Source: JBKPRX01 sp046734795
GTDB taxonomy: Bacteria > Actinomycetota > Thermoleophilia > Gaiellales > Gaiellaceae
Length of the DNA: 20,977 nucleotides
Assembly (NCBI GenBank): GCA_046734795.1
Contig: JBKPRX010000157.1
Span: 1-20,977 of the forward strand
Reading direction: 5' to 3'
Of the stretch, positions 12,989-20,543 are shown one piece after another. Under the pieces are notes generated by a model. It had not been told where the DNA came from. It saw nothing but the letters and a program-made list of their open reading frames with translations, and ran no database searches. Within the stretch, counting starts at the first letter, position 1. The number at the start of each line of letters is the position of its first letter. The position numbers were made by a program, and so were the translations under genes.

Positions 12989-14313
12989 CGCGCGTCCTCG
13001 CGATCGACATCGGCACGTCGTCGGTACGCGCGCAGACGTTCGACGAGGCGCTCGAGCCGCTCGACGAGCTCGCGCAAGAGAAATACGACGGCCGCGATCC
13101 GGACGAGGCGGTTCGGCTTGTGCGAGAGACGCTCGGCGATCGCGCGCAGAACGCCGACGCGATCGGCAGCTCGTGCTTTGGCCACAGCCTGCTGGCGCTC
13201 GACGCGAACGGCAGACCGCTGACGCCGATCCTCGGCTGGCGCGACACACGCTCGGCCGACACCGCTGAGCTGTTGACGCGACGGCTCGACGCAACCGCGC
13301 TCCATGCGCGCACGGGCTGCGCGCTGCACTCGAGCTACTGGCCCGCGAAGCTCGCGTGGCTTCGCGACGCCGAGCCCGAGGTCGCACGGGACGCAGCGCG
13401 CTTCGTTTCCTTCGCGGAGTACCTCGCGCTTCGAATGTGGGACGCCGAGCCGCGCATGAGTCTGTCAAGCGCGTCAGCGACCGGGCTCCTCAGTCTCAGC
13501 GACCGAGTGTGGGACGCAGAGCTTCTGGAGGTTCTCGGCCTTCGCACAGAGCAACTGCCGCACGTCTCGGACGAGCCGGTCGACGGTCGCTTCCCAACCT
13601 GGCTCGACGGCGCGTGCTCGAACGTCGGCTCCGGCTGCGTCGGGCGCGAGCGCGCCGCGGTCATGGTCGGAACCTCGGCGGCGCTGCGAGTGATCTACGA
13701 GACGGATCAGCCGTTGCCGCGGCCGGGGCTCTTTCTTTACCGCGTGGACGAGCATCGCGTGCTCGAAGGCGGCGCGCTCTCCGACGGCGGCAACCTCCAC
13801 AAGTGGCTCGAGCGAACGCTCGCGGATGCGGAAGGCTCGCTCGCCGACCGTGACCCGGACTCCCACGGCCTCACGTTCCTGACGTTCCTCGGCGGCGAGC
13901 GCTCGACCGGCTGGGACCCGAACCGCGCGGGTGTGCTGGCCGGGCTGACGTTCGAGACGACGCCGCTCGACATTCGCCAGGCCGCTCTCGAGGGCGTCGC
14001 GTTTCGTCTCGCGGAGATCGCAGATCTCCTGCCGGAGCTCGAGGACGTCGTCGCAAGCGGCGGCGCACTCCTCGCAGACCCGGACTGGCTCCAGATCGTC
14101 GCCGACGCGCTCGGCCGTTCAGTTGTCGCGTCCGGAGTCGAGGAAGCGTCGCTCCGTGGTGCTGCCGTGCTCGCGTTGGAGCGGCTCGGCATCGAAGCCC
14201 CGCCGGCTCCGCTCGGCCCCGTGTTGCGTCCGCGCGGTGACAGGGCAGAGACATATCGTTCGGCTCGAGACCGGCAGCGGCGCCTCTACGACGCAACGAG
14301 GGAGTGGACGTGA
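12985..14313 (+). CDS. FGGY carbohydrate kinase, gluconokinase-like
   Basis: 442 residues, somewhat short for FGGY kinases (about 490-520). The N-terminal phosphate motif is VLAIDIGTSSVRAQTFD (8-13 core). ILGWRDTRS lies in the first domain. The catalytic Asp is probably Asp208 in LDGACSNVGSGCVG, followed by MVGTSAALRVIYET, SDGGNLHKWL and a C-terminal ASGGALLADPDWLQIVAD segment. The 'SDG…NxGxG…GTSxAxR' arrangement resembles gluconokinases more than xylulokinases or glycerol kinases, and the operon encodes 6-phosphogluconate dehydrogenase, so ATP + gluconate to 6-phosphogluconate is the best guess. Xylulokinase activity, feeding transketolase, is the main alternative. Start ATG 12985 has GGAGG about 9 nt upstream and overlaps the previous stop (ATGA). 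Confidence 0.85.
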   Translation: MTRVLAIDIGTSSVRAQTFDEALEPLDELAQEKYDGRDPDEAVRLVRETLGDRAQNADAIGSSCFGHSLLALDANGRPLTPILGWRDTRSADTAELLTRRLDATALHARTGCALHSSYWPAKLAWLRDAEPEVARDAARFVSFAEYLALRMWDAEPRMSLSSASATGLLSLSDRVWDAELLEVLGLRTEQLPHVSDEPVDGRFPTWLDGACSNVGSGCVGRERAAVMVGTSAALRVIYETDQPLPRPGLFLYRVDEHRVLEGGALSDGGNLHKWLERTLADAEGSLADRDPDSHGLTFLTFLGGERSTGWDPNRAGVLAGLTFETTPLDIRQAALEGVAFRLAEIADLLPELEDVVASGGALLADPDWLQIVADALGRSVVASGVEEASLRGAAVLALERLGIEAPPAPLGPVLRPRGDRAETYRSARDRQRRLYDATREWT

Positions 14314-16331
14314 CGAATCGCGACATCGAGCAGCTCTCGATCGACACCATCCGCACCCTTTCGATGGATGCGGTGCAGCAGGCGAACGCCGGCCACCCGG
14401 GCACGGCGATGGCGCTCGCGCCGCTCGCGTACCTCCTCTACTCGGAGGTCATGCAGCACAACCCGACGAATCCGCACTGGCCGAACCGCGATCGGTTCGT
14501 CCTCTCCGCCGGGCATGCGTGCATCCTCCAATACACCGCGCTGCACCTCTCGGGCTACAACCTCTCGCTCGAGGAGCTGAAGCGCTTCCGGCAGTGGCAG
14601 TCCGCGACTCCGGGTCACCCGGAGGTTCACCACACGCCGGGCGTCGAGGCGACGACGGGGCCGCTCGGCCAGGGGTTCGCGAACAGCGTCGGCTTCGGAA
14701 TCGCGGAACGTTTTCTCGCCGACAAGTTCAACCGTCCGCACCACGAGATCGTCGACCACCGCGTCTACGTGATCTGCTCCGACGGCGACCTGATGGAGGG
14801 CGTCTCGGCCGAGGCGGGCTCGGTCGCGGGCCAGCTCGCGCTCGGCAAGCTCGTCTACTTCTACGACGACAACCACATCACGATCGACGGGACGACTGCA
14901 ATCTCGTTCTCCGAGGAGGACAAGGCCGCACGCTTCGAGGCGCAGGGCTGGCACGTTCAGCACGTCGACGACGCGAACGACCTCGACGGGTTGCGCGCGG
15001 CGATCGCGAACGCGCAGGCCGAGCTCGAGCGTCCGTCGATGATCGTGATCCGCAGCCACATCGCTTTCGGCGCACCGCGCGCAGTCGACACCGCGAAGGC
15101 GCACGGCGCGCCACTCGGCGAGGAGGAAGTACGCGCGACGAAGGAGGCGCTCGGCTGGGATCCCGATGCGAAGTTCGTCGTGCCGCCCGAAGTCTACGAG
15201 CACATGAACCGCGCCGAGCGCGGGACCGAGGTCGAGCAAGCGTGGCGCGATCGCTTCGAGCAATGGGCAGCGACCTTCCCCGGTCTTCGCGAGGAATGGG
15301 ATCAAGCGCACTCGGGCCGTCCGAAGCCGGGCTGGGTCGAGGCGCTGCCGGAGTTTCCGGCCGGCGAGGACGTCGCCACGCGTGACGCGGGCGCGAAGGT
15401 GATGGAGGCTTTCAAGCACTTCACGCCGACGATGCTCGGCGGTGCGGCCGACCTCGTCGAGTCGACGAAGACGGAGTTCAAAGGCGGCGGCCTCTTCTCC
15501 GCGACTCACTCGGGGCGCAACATCGCGTTCGGCATCCGCGAGCACGTGATGGGCTCGATCGTCAACGGACTTGCGCTCCACGGCGGAATCCTCAAGCCCT
15601 ACGGCTCGACATTCCTCGTCTTCTCCGACTACATGCGTCCGCCCGTTCGACTGTCGGCGCTCTCGGAGCTTCCGGTCGTGTGGGTCTGGACGCACGACTC
15701 GATCGGCCTCGGCGAAGACGGGCCGACGCATCAGCCGGTCGAGCACTACGCGGCGTTGCGCGCGATCCCGAATCTCTGGTTCGTGCGGCCTGCCGATGCG
15801 AACGAGACGGTGTACGCGTGGAAGGTCGCGCTTGCGCGCGAGGGCGGGCCGGTTGCGCTCGCGTTGACACGGCAGAAGGTGCCGACGTTCGACCGGTCGA
15901 CGGTCGCAGGCGCGGAAGGCGTCGAGCGCGGCGCGTACGTCCTCTGGGAATCCGAGGACGCAAACGGCTCGCCGGATCTCTTGCTCCTCGCAAGCGGCTC
16001 GGAGGTCGCGGTCGCACTCGGCGCGGCGCAGAAGCTCGAAGAGCAGGGCGTGCACGCGCGCGTCGTCTCGATGCCGTGCTGGGAGCTTTTCGAGCTGCAG
16101 CCGACGGACTACCGCGACGAGGTGCTGCCGCCGGACGTGAAGGCGCGGCTGTCCGTCGAGGCGGGGGTTGCGCTCGGGTGGGAGCGCTGGGTCGGCGAAG
16201 AGGGCGACTCGGTCGCGCTGAACCGCTTCGGCGCGTCGGCGCCCGGCACGACCGTGCTCGAGCGGCTCGGCTACACGGTCGACAACGTCGTCAGCCGCGC
16301 CGTCGCGCTCCGCGAGCGAGTCTCCTCGTGA
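14310..16331 (+). CDS. tkt: transketolase
   Basis: 673 residues, full family length. It is a thiamine-diphosphate enzyme that moves two-carbon units between ketose and aldose phosphates in the non-oxidative pentose phosphate pathway. Visible: ANAGHPGTAMALAP (substrate/ThDP His), SAGHACILQY, GPLGQG (118-122), the ThDP-Mg motif CSDGDLMEGV…NH (157-189), the catalytic Glu in FGIREHVMG, EDGPTHQPVEHYAALRAIPN (phosphate binding), and a C-terminal transketolase domain starting near LLLLASGSEVAVAL. Start GTG 14310 overlaps the kinase stop (GTGA) and is preceded by GGGAG at 14300-14304, 5 nt away. A GTG at 14304 would lie inside that site. No frameshift or missing residue seen. Confidence 0.97.
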   Translation: MTNRDIEQLSIDTIRTLSMDAVQQANAGHPGTAMALAPLAYLLYSEVMQHNPTNPHWPNRDRFVLSAGHACILQYTALHLSGYNLSLEELKRFRQWQSATPGHPEVHHTPGVEATTGPLGQGFANSVGFGIAERFLADKFNRPHHEIVDHRVYVICSDGDLMEGVSAEAGSVAGQLALGKLVYFYDDNHITIDGTTAISFSEEDKAARFEAQGWHVQHVDDANDLDGLRAAIANAQAELERPSMIVIRSHIAFGAPRAVDTAKAHGAPLGEEEVRATKEALGWDPDAKFVVPPEVYEHMNRAERGTEVEQAWRDRFEQWAATFPGLREEWDQAHSGRPKPGWVEALPEFPAGEDVATRDAGAKVMEAFKHFTPTMLGGAADLVESTKTEFKGGGLFSATHSGRNIAFGIREHVMGSIVNGLALHGGILKPYGSTFLVFSDYMRPPVRLSALSELPVVWVWTHDSIGLGEDGPTHQPVEHYAALRAIPNLWFVRPADANETVYAWKVALAREGGPVALALTRQKVPTFDRSTVAGAEGVERGAYVLWESEDANGSPDLLLLASGSEVAVALGAAQKLEEQGVHARVVSMPCWELFELQPTDYRDEVLPPDVKARLSVEAGVALGWERWVGEEGDSVALNRFGASAPGTTVLERLGYTVDNVVSRAVALRERVSS

Positions 16332-16690
16332 CGGTCGACCTCGCGCGGGCGTACGCCGAGGCGATGGAGTCTAAGAACCTCGCCGCGCTCGACGAGTTGC
16401 TCGCCGACGACGTCTGTGTCGTCACGCCGAAAGGGAAGCTCCTGCGGGGAATCGACGACGTGAAGCGCTACTACTCCGGCGACGGCTTCGACCATCTGAT
16501 CGTCTCGACCGAGGACTGCGACTTCGAGCCGAGCGAGGTCGGCGTACGGCACCTCGCACGTCAGGTGTACCGCTGGAAGGAAACCGGCGAGGAGGCTTAC
16601 GTGCGTCCGCTGGAGACGATCTTCGAGTTCCGCGACGGCAAGATCGTGCGCGTCGAGATGCGGATCCTGGCGAGCGAGCGTGCGGCATGA
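16328..16690 (+). CDS. SnoaL/NTF2-like small protein inside the pentose-phosphate operon
   Basis: 120 residues. It begins VDLARAYAEAMESKNLAALDELLADDVCVVTPKG, the typical first helix and strand of SnoaL-like/NTF2-like proteins. IDDVKRYYSG follows, and it ends with LETIFEFRDGKIVRVEMRI, the family's closing strand. The fold is a cone-shaped barrel seen in isomerases, ligand-binding proteins and many proteins of unknown role, so the activity cannot be given. It is embedded between tkt and rpiB with GTGA and ATGA overlaps on the two sides, so it is co-translated with sugar-phosphate enzymes. A role with an unstable sugar-phosphate intermediate (for example as an aldose/ketose mutarotase-like or lactone-handling helper) is speculation. 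GTG 16328 is the only start that fits. Confidence 0.82.
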   Translation: MTVDLARAYAEAMESKNLAALDELLADDVCVVTPKGKLLRGIDDVKRYYSGDGFDHLIVSTEDCDFEPSEVGVRHLARQVYRWKETGEEAYVRPLETIFEFRDGKIVRVEMRILASERAA

Positions 16691-17145
16691 AGATCGCGGT
16701 CGCCTTCGACCATCGCGGCGTGCATCTCCGCGAGACCGTCCTCGCCGTGCTCGCCCAGCTGGGCCACGAGACCCTCGACCTCGGCACCGACACCGACGTG
16801 CAGCGAATCGACTATCCGGACAAGGCGCGCGAGGTCGGCGAGGCGATCCAAAGCGGTGACGCAGAACGCGGCGTGCTCGTCTGCGGCTCGGGCGTCGGGG
16901 CTTCGGTTGCGGCCTGCAAGCTGCGCGGGATCCGCGCCGCGATCTGTCACGACATCTACTCCGCGCACCAGGGCGTAGAGCATGACGACATGAACGTGCT
17001 CTGCCTCGGTTCCGAGGTCATCGGTCCGAGCCTCGCCGCCGAGCTCGTGCGCGCCTTCTGCGGGGCACGATTCGACGGCGGCGAGCGTTATGTCAAGAGG
17101 TTGGAGAAAGTCGAAGCGATGGAACGGGAGTTGCAGCATGGCTAA
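16687..17145 (+). CDS. rpiB: ribose-5-phosphate isomerase B (RpiB/LacAB family)
   Basis: 152 residues, the usual RpiB length; interconverts ribose 5-phosphate and ribulose 5-phosphate. Visible: MKIAVAFDHRGVHLRE (Asp8-His9), an active-site Cys66 in VLVCGSGVGASVAACK, the conserved His99 and Asn103 in VEHDDMNVLCLGSEVIG. So the catalytic Cys is present, unlike the mycobacterial RpiB variant that uses another residue. The 'HRGVHLRE' in place of the common 'HAGxxLK' is a minor variation. ATG 16687 overlaps the previous stop (ATGA). The 3' end overlaps the transaldolase start by 8 nt. Allose-6-phosphate or galactose-6-phosphate isomerase activity is unlikely in this context. Confidence 0.93.
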   Translation: MKIAVAFDHRGVHLRETVLAVLAQLGHETLDLGTDTDVQRIDYPDKAREVGEAIQSGDAERGVLVCGSGVGASVAACKLRGIRAAICHDIYSAHQGVEHDDMNVLCLGSEVIGPSLAAELVRAFCGARFDGGERYVKRLEKVEAMERELQHG

Positions 17146-18247
17146 ATCGAAACTGCACGAGCTGAGCGAACACGGCGTCAGCGTCTGGATCGACTACCTC
17201 TCGCGCGACCTGCTCGAATCGGGCGAGCTCGCGCGGATGATGAAAGAAGACGCCGTCGTCGGCATCACGTCGAACCCGACGATCTTCCAGAAGGCGATCT
17301 CGCAAGGAAACGCATACGACGAGCAGCTGAAAGAGCTCACCGACGAGAGCGATCCGAAGGAAGTCTTCTACGCGCTCGCGTCCAAGGACATCGCGGCAGC
17401 CTGCGATCTGCTCGGCTCGGTCTCGGAGAAGACCGAAGGGCTCGACGGCTACGTGTCGTGGGAGGTCGATCCGACGCTCGCGTACGACGTCGAGGCGACC
17501 TACGAAGAGGCGCAGCGACTGCACGCGTGGATCGATCGGCCGAACCTCTACGTGAAGATCCCCGCGACGCGGCCCGGCGTCGCTGCGATCGAGGACATGG
17601 TCGCGGACGGCAAGAACATCAACGTGACACTGATCTTCTCGCTGCAGCGCTACCGCGAGGTCGTCGAGGCGTATATCCGCGGCCTCGAGCGGCTCGTCGC
17701 GAGTGGCGGCGATCCGGCAAAGGTGCACAGCGTCGCGAGCTTCTTCGTCTCGCGCGTCGACACGGAAGCCGACAAGCGACTCGAAGCGATCGGCTCGAAG
17801 GACGCGCTCGCACTGCGCGGCAAGCTCGCGATCGCAAACGCGAAGCTCGCCTACCAGCACTACAAGGAGGCGTTCTCCGGACCACGCTGGGAGTTCCTCG
17901 AAGGCAAAGGCGCGACGAAGCAACGTTGCCTCTGGGCGTCCACCTCGACGAAGAACCCGGAGTACCGCGACGTCCTCTACGTCGAAGAGCTGATCGGGCC
18001 CGAGACGGTGAACACGATGCCGGAGGAGACCATCACCGCGTTCCAGGATCACGGCAACGTCGCGGACACGCTGGAGCAAGGCATCGACGAGGCGCGAAAC
18101 CTCTTCGACGATCTCGCGGCCGTCGGCGTCGACTACGACGACGTCGTCCTGACGCTCGAAGAGGAAGGCGTGCAGAAGTTCGCCGACTCCTTCGCCGAGC
18201 TCCTCGACGGCGTGCGCTCCAAGCGCGGCGAGCTCGCCGCGGCCTAG
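17138..18247 (+). CDS. tal: transaldolase
   Basis: 369 residues, the long actinobacterial/cyanobacterial transaldolase type; transfers dihydroxyacetone units between sedoheptulose 7-phosphate and glyceraldehyde 3-phosphate. Visible: SVWIDYLSRDLL, the signature GITSNPTIFQKAI (43-55), VSWEVDPTLAYD, the Schiff-base Lys140 in NLYVKIPATRPG, KNINVTLIFSL, and LWASTSTKNPEYRD. ATG 17138 has GGGAG (17126-17130) 7 nt upstream, and the start lies 8 nt inside rpiB. In some bacteria this enzyme is fused to a phosphoglucose isomerase of the type encoded next; here they are separate, with a 17-bp gap. Confidence 0.96.
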   Translation: MAKSKLHELSEHGVSVWIDYLSRDLLESGELARMMKEDAVVGITSNPTIFQKAISQGNAYDEQLKELTDESDPKEVFYALASKDIAAACDLLGSVSEKTEGLDGYVSWEVDPTLAYDVEATYEEAQRLHAWIDRPNLYVKIPATRPGVAAIEDMVADGKNINVTLIFSLQRYREVVEAYIRGLERLVASGGDPAKVHSVASFFVSRVDTEADKRLEAIGSKDALALRGKLAIANAKLAYQHYKEAFSGPRWEFLEGKGATKQRCLWASTSTKNPEYRDVLYVEELIGPETVNTMPEETITAFQDHGNVADTLEQGIDEARNLFDDLAAVGVDYDDVVLTLEEEGVQKFADSFAELLDGVRSKRGELAAA

Positions 18248-18264
18248 GAGAAACGGCCGGCGCG

Positions 18265-19632
18265 ATGACGACTGACCGCCGGGAGCTCATCGACCGAATC
18301 TGGGAACGCGACCCGACGGTCTGGACCGGCGGCGACGAGGCGAAATGGCTCGGCTGGCTCGACGAGCCGCAGCGCATGCATCAGCGCGTGCCCGAGCTGC
18401 TCGAGTTCGCCGACGGCGTCGCCGAGGAAGGCCTCGATGCGTGCGTGCTCCTCGGCATGGGCGGGTCGAGTCTCGCGCCGGAGGTGCTGCGGCGCGCGTT
18501 CGAGTCGGAGTCATTTCACGTGCTCGACACGACGCATCCGAGCGCGATCCGCGAGCTCGAAGGACGGATCGATCTCGAGCGCACGCTGTTCCTCGTCTCC
18601 TCGAAGTCGGGGTCGACGCTCGAGACGCGGTGTCATTGCGACTACTTCTGGAACCGCGTGAGCGGGCGCGGCGCCTGCTTCGTCGCGATCACCGATCCCG
18701 GCTCGCAGCTCGAGGCGCTCGCGAAGGAGCGCGGCTTCCGTCACGTGTTCGCGGGCGAGCCGACGATCGGCGGCCGCTACTCGGCGCTGTCGCCGTTCGG
18801 GATCGTTCCCGCGGCGCTGATGGGAGTCGACCTCGAACGCCTGCTCGGGAACGCGGAGCGAATGCTCGACGCGTGCCGACGCGACGAGGGCAATCCCGGC
18901 TTCCAGTTCGGTCGCGAGCTCGGTGAGGGCTGGCGCGAGGGTCGAGACAAGGTTTGCATCGACGCCGCCGGCGGGTTCGGGCTGTGGGCGGAGCAGCTGA
19001 TCGCAGAGTCGACCGGGAAGCGCGGCCGCGGTCTCGTTCCCGCGCCCGACGAAAGTGCGGACGGTCCCGATCGGCAGCCGGCCACCGCTCTCCTTGCGGA
19101 TCCGTACGCGCTCGGCGGCGAGTTCTATCGCTGGGAGTTCGCGGTCGCAGTCGCAGGTGCGTATCTCGAGATCAATCCCTTCGATCAGCCGGACGTCCAA
19201 GCTGCGAAGGACAAGACGAACGAGGTGCTCGCGACCGGCGAAGAGCCCTCGCTCGAGCCGGAAGGGTCGGTCGACGAGCTCTTGTCGCAGGCGCGTGAGG
19301 GCGACTACGTGTGCGTCCAGGCGTTCATCCCGCCGACGGAGGACAACGATCTGCTGCTCGGCCACCTGGTCGCGCGGCTTCGGCGGCAAAGCGGCCTCGT
19401 CGTCACGCACGGCTACGGGCCGCGCTACCTGCACTCCACCGGGCAGCTGCACAAGGGCGGTCCGAACACGGGCTTGTTCCTGCAGATCGTCGACGATCTC
19501 GGCGAGGAGCTGCAGATTCCGGGCCACGAGTTCGGCTTCCGGCGTTTGCTCGCGTCGCAGGCTGCGGGTGACTATGCGTCCTTGCAGGAGCGCGGCCGGC
19601 GGGTCGCACGAGTCCACATGGAGGACCTCTGA
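18265..19632 (+). CDS. pgi: glucose-6-phosphate isomerase (short type, tal-pgi-like)
   Basis: 455 residues, shorter than the 550-residue enterobacterial enzyme; interconverts glucose 6-phosphate and fructose 6-phosphate. SIS domain motifs: LLGMGGSSLAPEVLRR (64-75), SSKSGSTLET (112-121), the PGI signature GGRYSALSPFG (169-179), QLIAESTGK (Glu248) and the C-terminal RYLHSTGQLHKGGPNTG with the conserved His-Lys. This sequence style matches the C-terminal half of bifunctional transaldolase/phosphoglucose isomerases, and the gene follows a stand-alone tal, so the pair looks like the unfused form. The ATG at 18265 has AGGAG 14 nt away (18246-18250), overlapping the tal stop, so initiation may be partly coupled. 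The stop overlaps gnd by 1 nt. Confidence 0.95.
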   Translation: MTTDRRELIDRIWERDPTVWTGGDEAKWLGWLDEPQRMHQRVPELLEFADGVAEEGLDACVLLGMGGSSLAPEVLRRAFESESFHVLDTTHPSAIRELEGRIDLERTLFLVSSKSGSTLETRCHCDYFWNRVSGRGACFVAITDPGSQLEALAKERGFRHVFAGEPTIGGRYSALSPFGIVPAALMGVDLERLLGNAERMLDACRRDEGNPGFQFGRELGEGWREGRDKVCIDAAGGFGLWAEQLIAESTGKRGRGLVPAPDESADGPDRQPATALLADPYALGGEFYRWEFAVAVAGAYLEINPFDQPDVQAAKDKTNEVLATGEEPSLEPEGSVDELLSQAREGDYVCVQAFIPPTEDNDLLLGHLVARLRRQSGLVVTHGYGPRYLHSTGQLHKGGPNTGLFLQIVDDLGEELQIPGHEFGFRRLLASQAAGDYASLQERGRRVARVHMEDL

Positions 19633-20543
19633 TGCAACTCGGGATGATCGGCCTCGGCCGCATGGGCAACGGAATGACGGAGCGACTGCGCGAAGCCGGC
19701 CATGACGTCCAGACGTACGACCCGAACGTCGAGTCGCGCACCGCCGCGTCGCTCGAGGAGCTGAAGTCGCAACTCGACGCGCCGCGCGCGTTCTGGTTGA
19801 TGGTGCCTTCGGGAGAGATCACGGAGAAGGCGTTCCACGACGTGCTGCAGCTTGCAGAGAGCGGCGACACGATCGTCGACGGCGGCAACTCGAACTTCCG
19901 CGACTCGAAGCGGCGTTACGTCGAGGCGCAGCACCGTGACGTCCACTTCGTCGACGCGGGCGTCTCGGGCGGCATCTGGGGGCTCGAGGTCGGCTTCTGC
20001 CTGATGGTCGGCGGCGACGACGAGCCCGTGACGCGCCTGGAGCCGATCTTCACGTCGCTCGCACCGGAGAACGGCTACGCGCACGTCGGCGCGTCAGGTG
20101 CAGGTCACTTCGTGAAGATGGTGCACAACGGGATCGAGTACGGCTTGATGCAGTCGTATGCAGAAGGCTTCGAGATCATGGAGCACTCCGAGTACGACTT
20201 GGACATGACGGAGATCTCCGGCATCTGGCGTTACGGGTCCGTGGTTCGCTCGTGGCTCCTCGAGCTGCTACACACGGCCTTCGAGCAGCACGGCGGCAAC
20301 CTCGACGACATCGCGCCCTACGTCGAGGACTCGGGCGAGGGACGGTGGACGATCAGCGAGGCGATCAACGAGAACGTGCCTGCGCCCGTGATCGCCGCGT
20401 CGCTCTTCGCACGCTTCGCCTCGCGCGACGAGATCAAGTTCTCGGCGAAGGTCGCGGCGGCGTTGCGGAACCAGTTCGGCGGTCACGCGATCCGCGCGAT
20501 GCAGAAAGCCGAGGCGCAAAGCGAAGATCCGCGGTCGCACTGA
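19632..20543 (+). CDS. gnd: 6-phosphogluconate dehydrogenase, decarboxylating (short GndA/YqeC-like)
   Basis: 303 residues, the short class (long 6PGDHs have about 470). Oxidative decarboxylation of 6-phosphogluconate to ribulose 5-phosphate. Visible: GMIGLGRMGNGM (GxGxxG 7-12), VDGGNSNFRDSKRR (82-95), DAGVSGGIWGLEVG (108-121), catalytic Lys162 and Asn166 in GHFVKMVHNGIEYG, and Arg/His near the end (RNQFGGHA). After the second strand the sequence is TYDPNVES, with Asp30 where NADP-dependent enzymes have Asn-Arg-Thr; acidic residues there usually mean NAD preference. TGATG overlaps join it to pgi upstream and zwf downstream. Start ATG 19632 is certain from the Rossmann motif. Confidence 0.95.
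   Translation: MQLGMIGLGRMGNGMTERLREAGHDVQTYDPNVESRTAASLEELKSQLDAPRAFWLMVPSGEITEKAFHDVLQLAESGDTIVDGGNSNFRDSKRRYVEAQHRDVHFVDAGVSGGIWGLEVGFCLMVGGDDEPVTRLEPIFTSLAPENGYAHVGASGAGHFVKMVHNGIEYGLMQSYAEGFEIMEHSEYDLDMTEISGIWRYGSVVRSWLLELLHTAFEQHGGNLDDIAPYVEDSGEGRWTISEAINENVPAPVIAASLFARFASRDEIKFSAKVAAALRNQFGGHAIRAMQKAEAQSEDPRSH

Noticed and set aside
12110..13468. 452-codon antisense open frame over the nucleotidyltransferase and FGGY genes
   Set aside because: Low-complexity Arg-rich translation without motifs; the opposite strand carries two recognisable genes with overlapping stop/start codons.
14286..16055. 589-codon open frame antisense to transketolase
   Set aside because: It is a shadow of the tkt codon pattern: Arg/Ala/Asp/Val-rich, no domain motif, and tkt on the plus strand is complete with all catalytic motifs.
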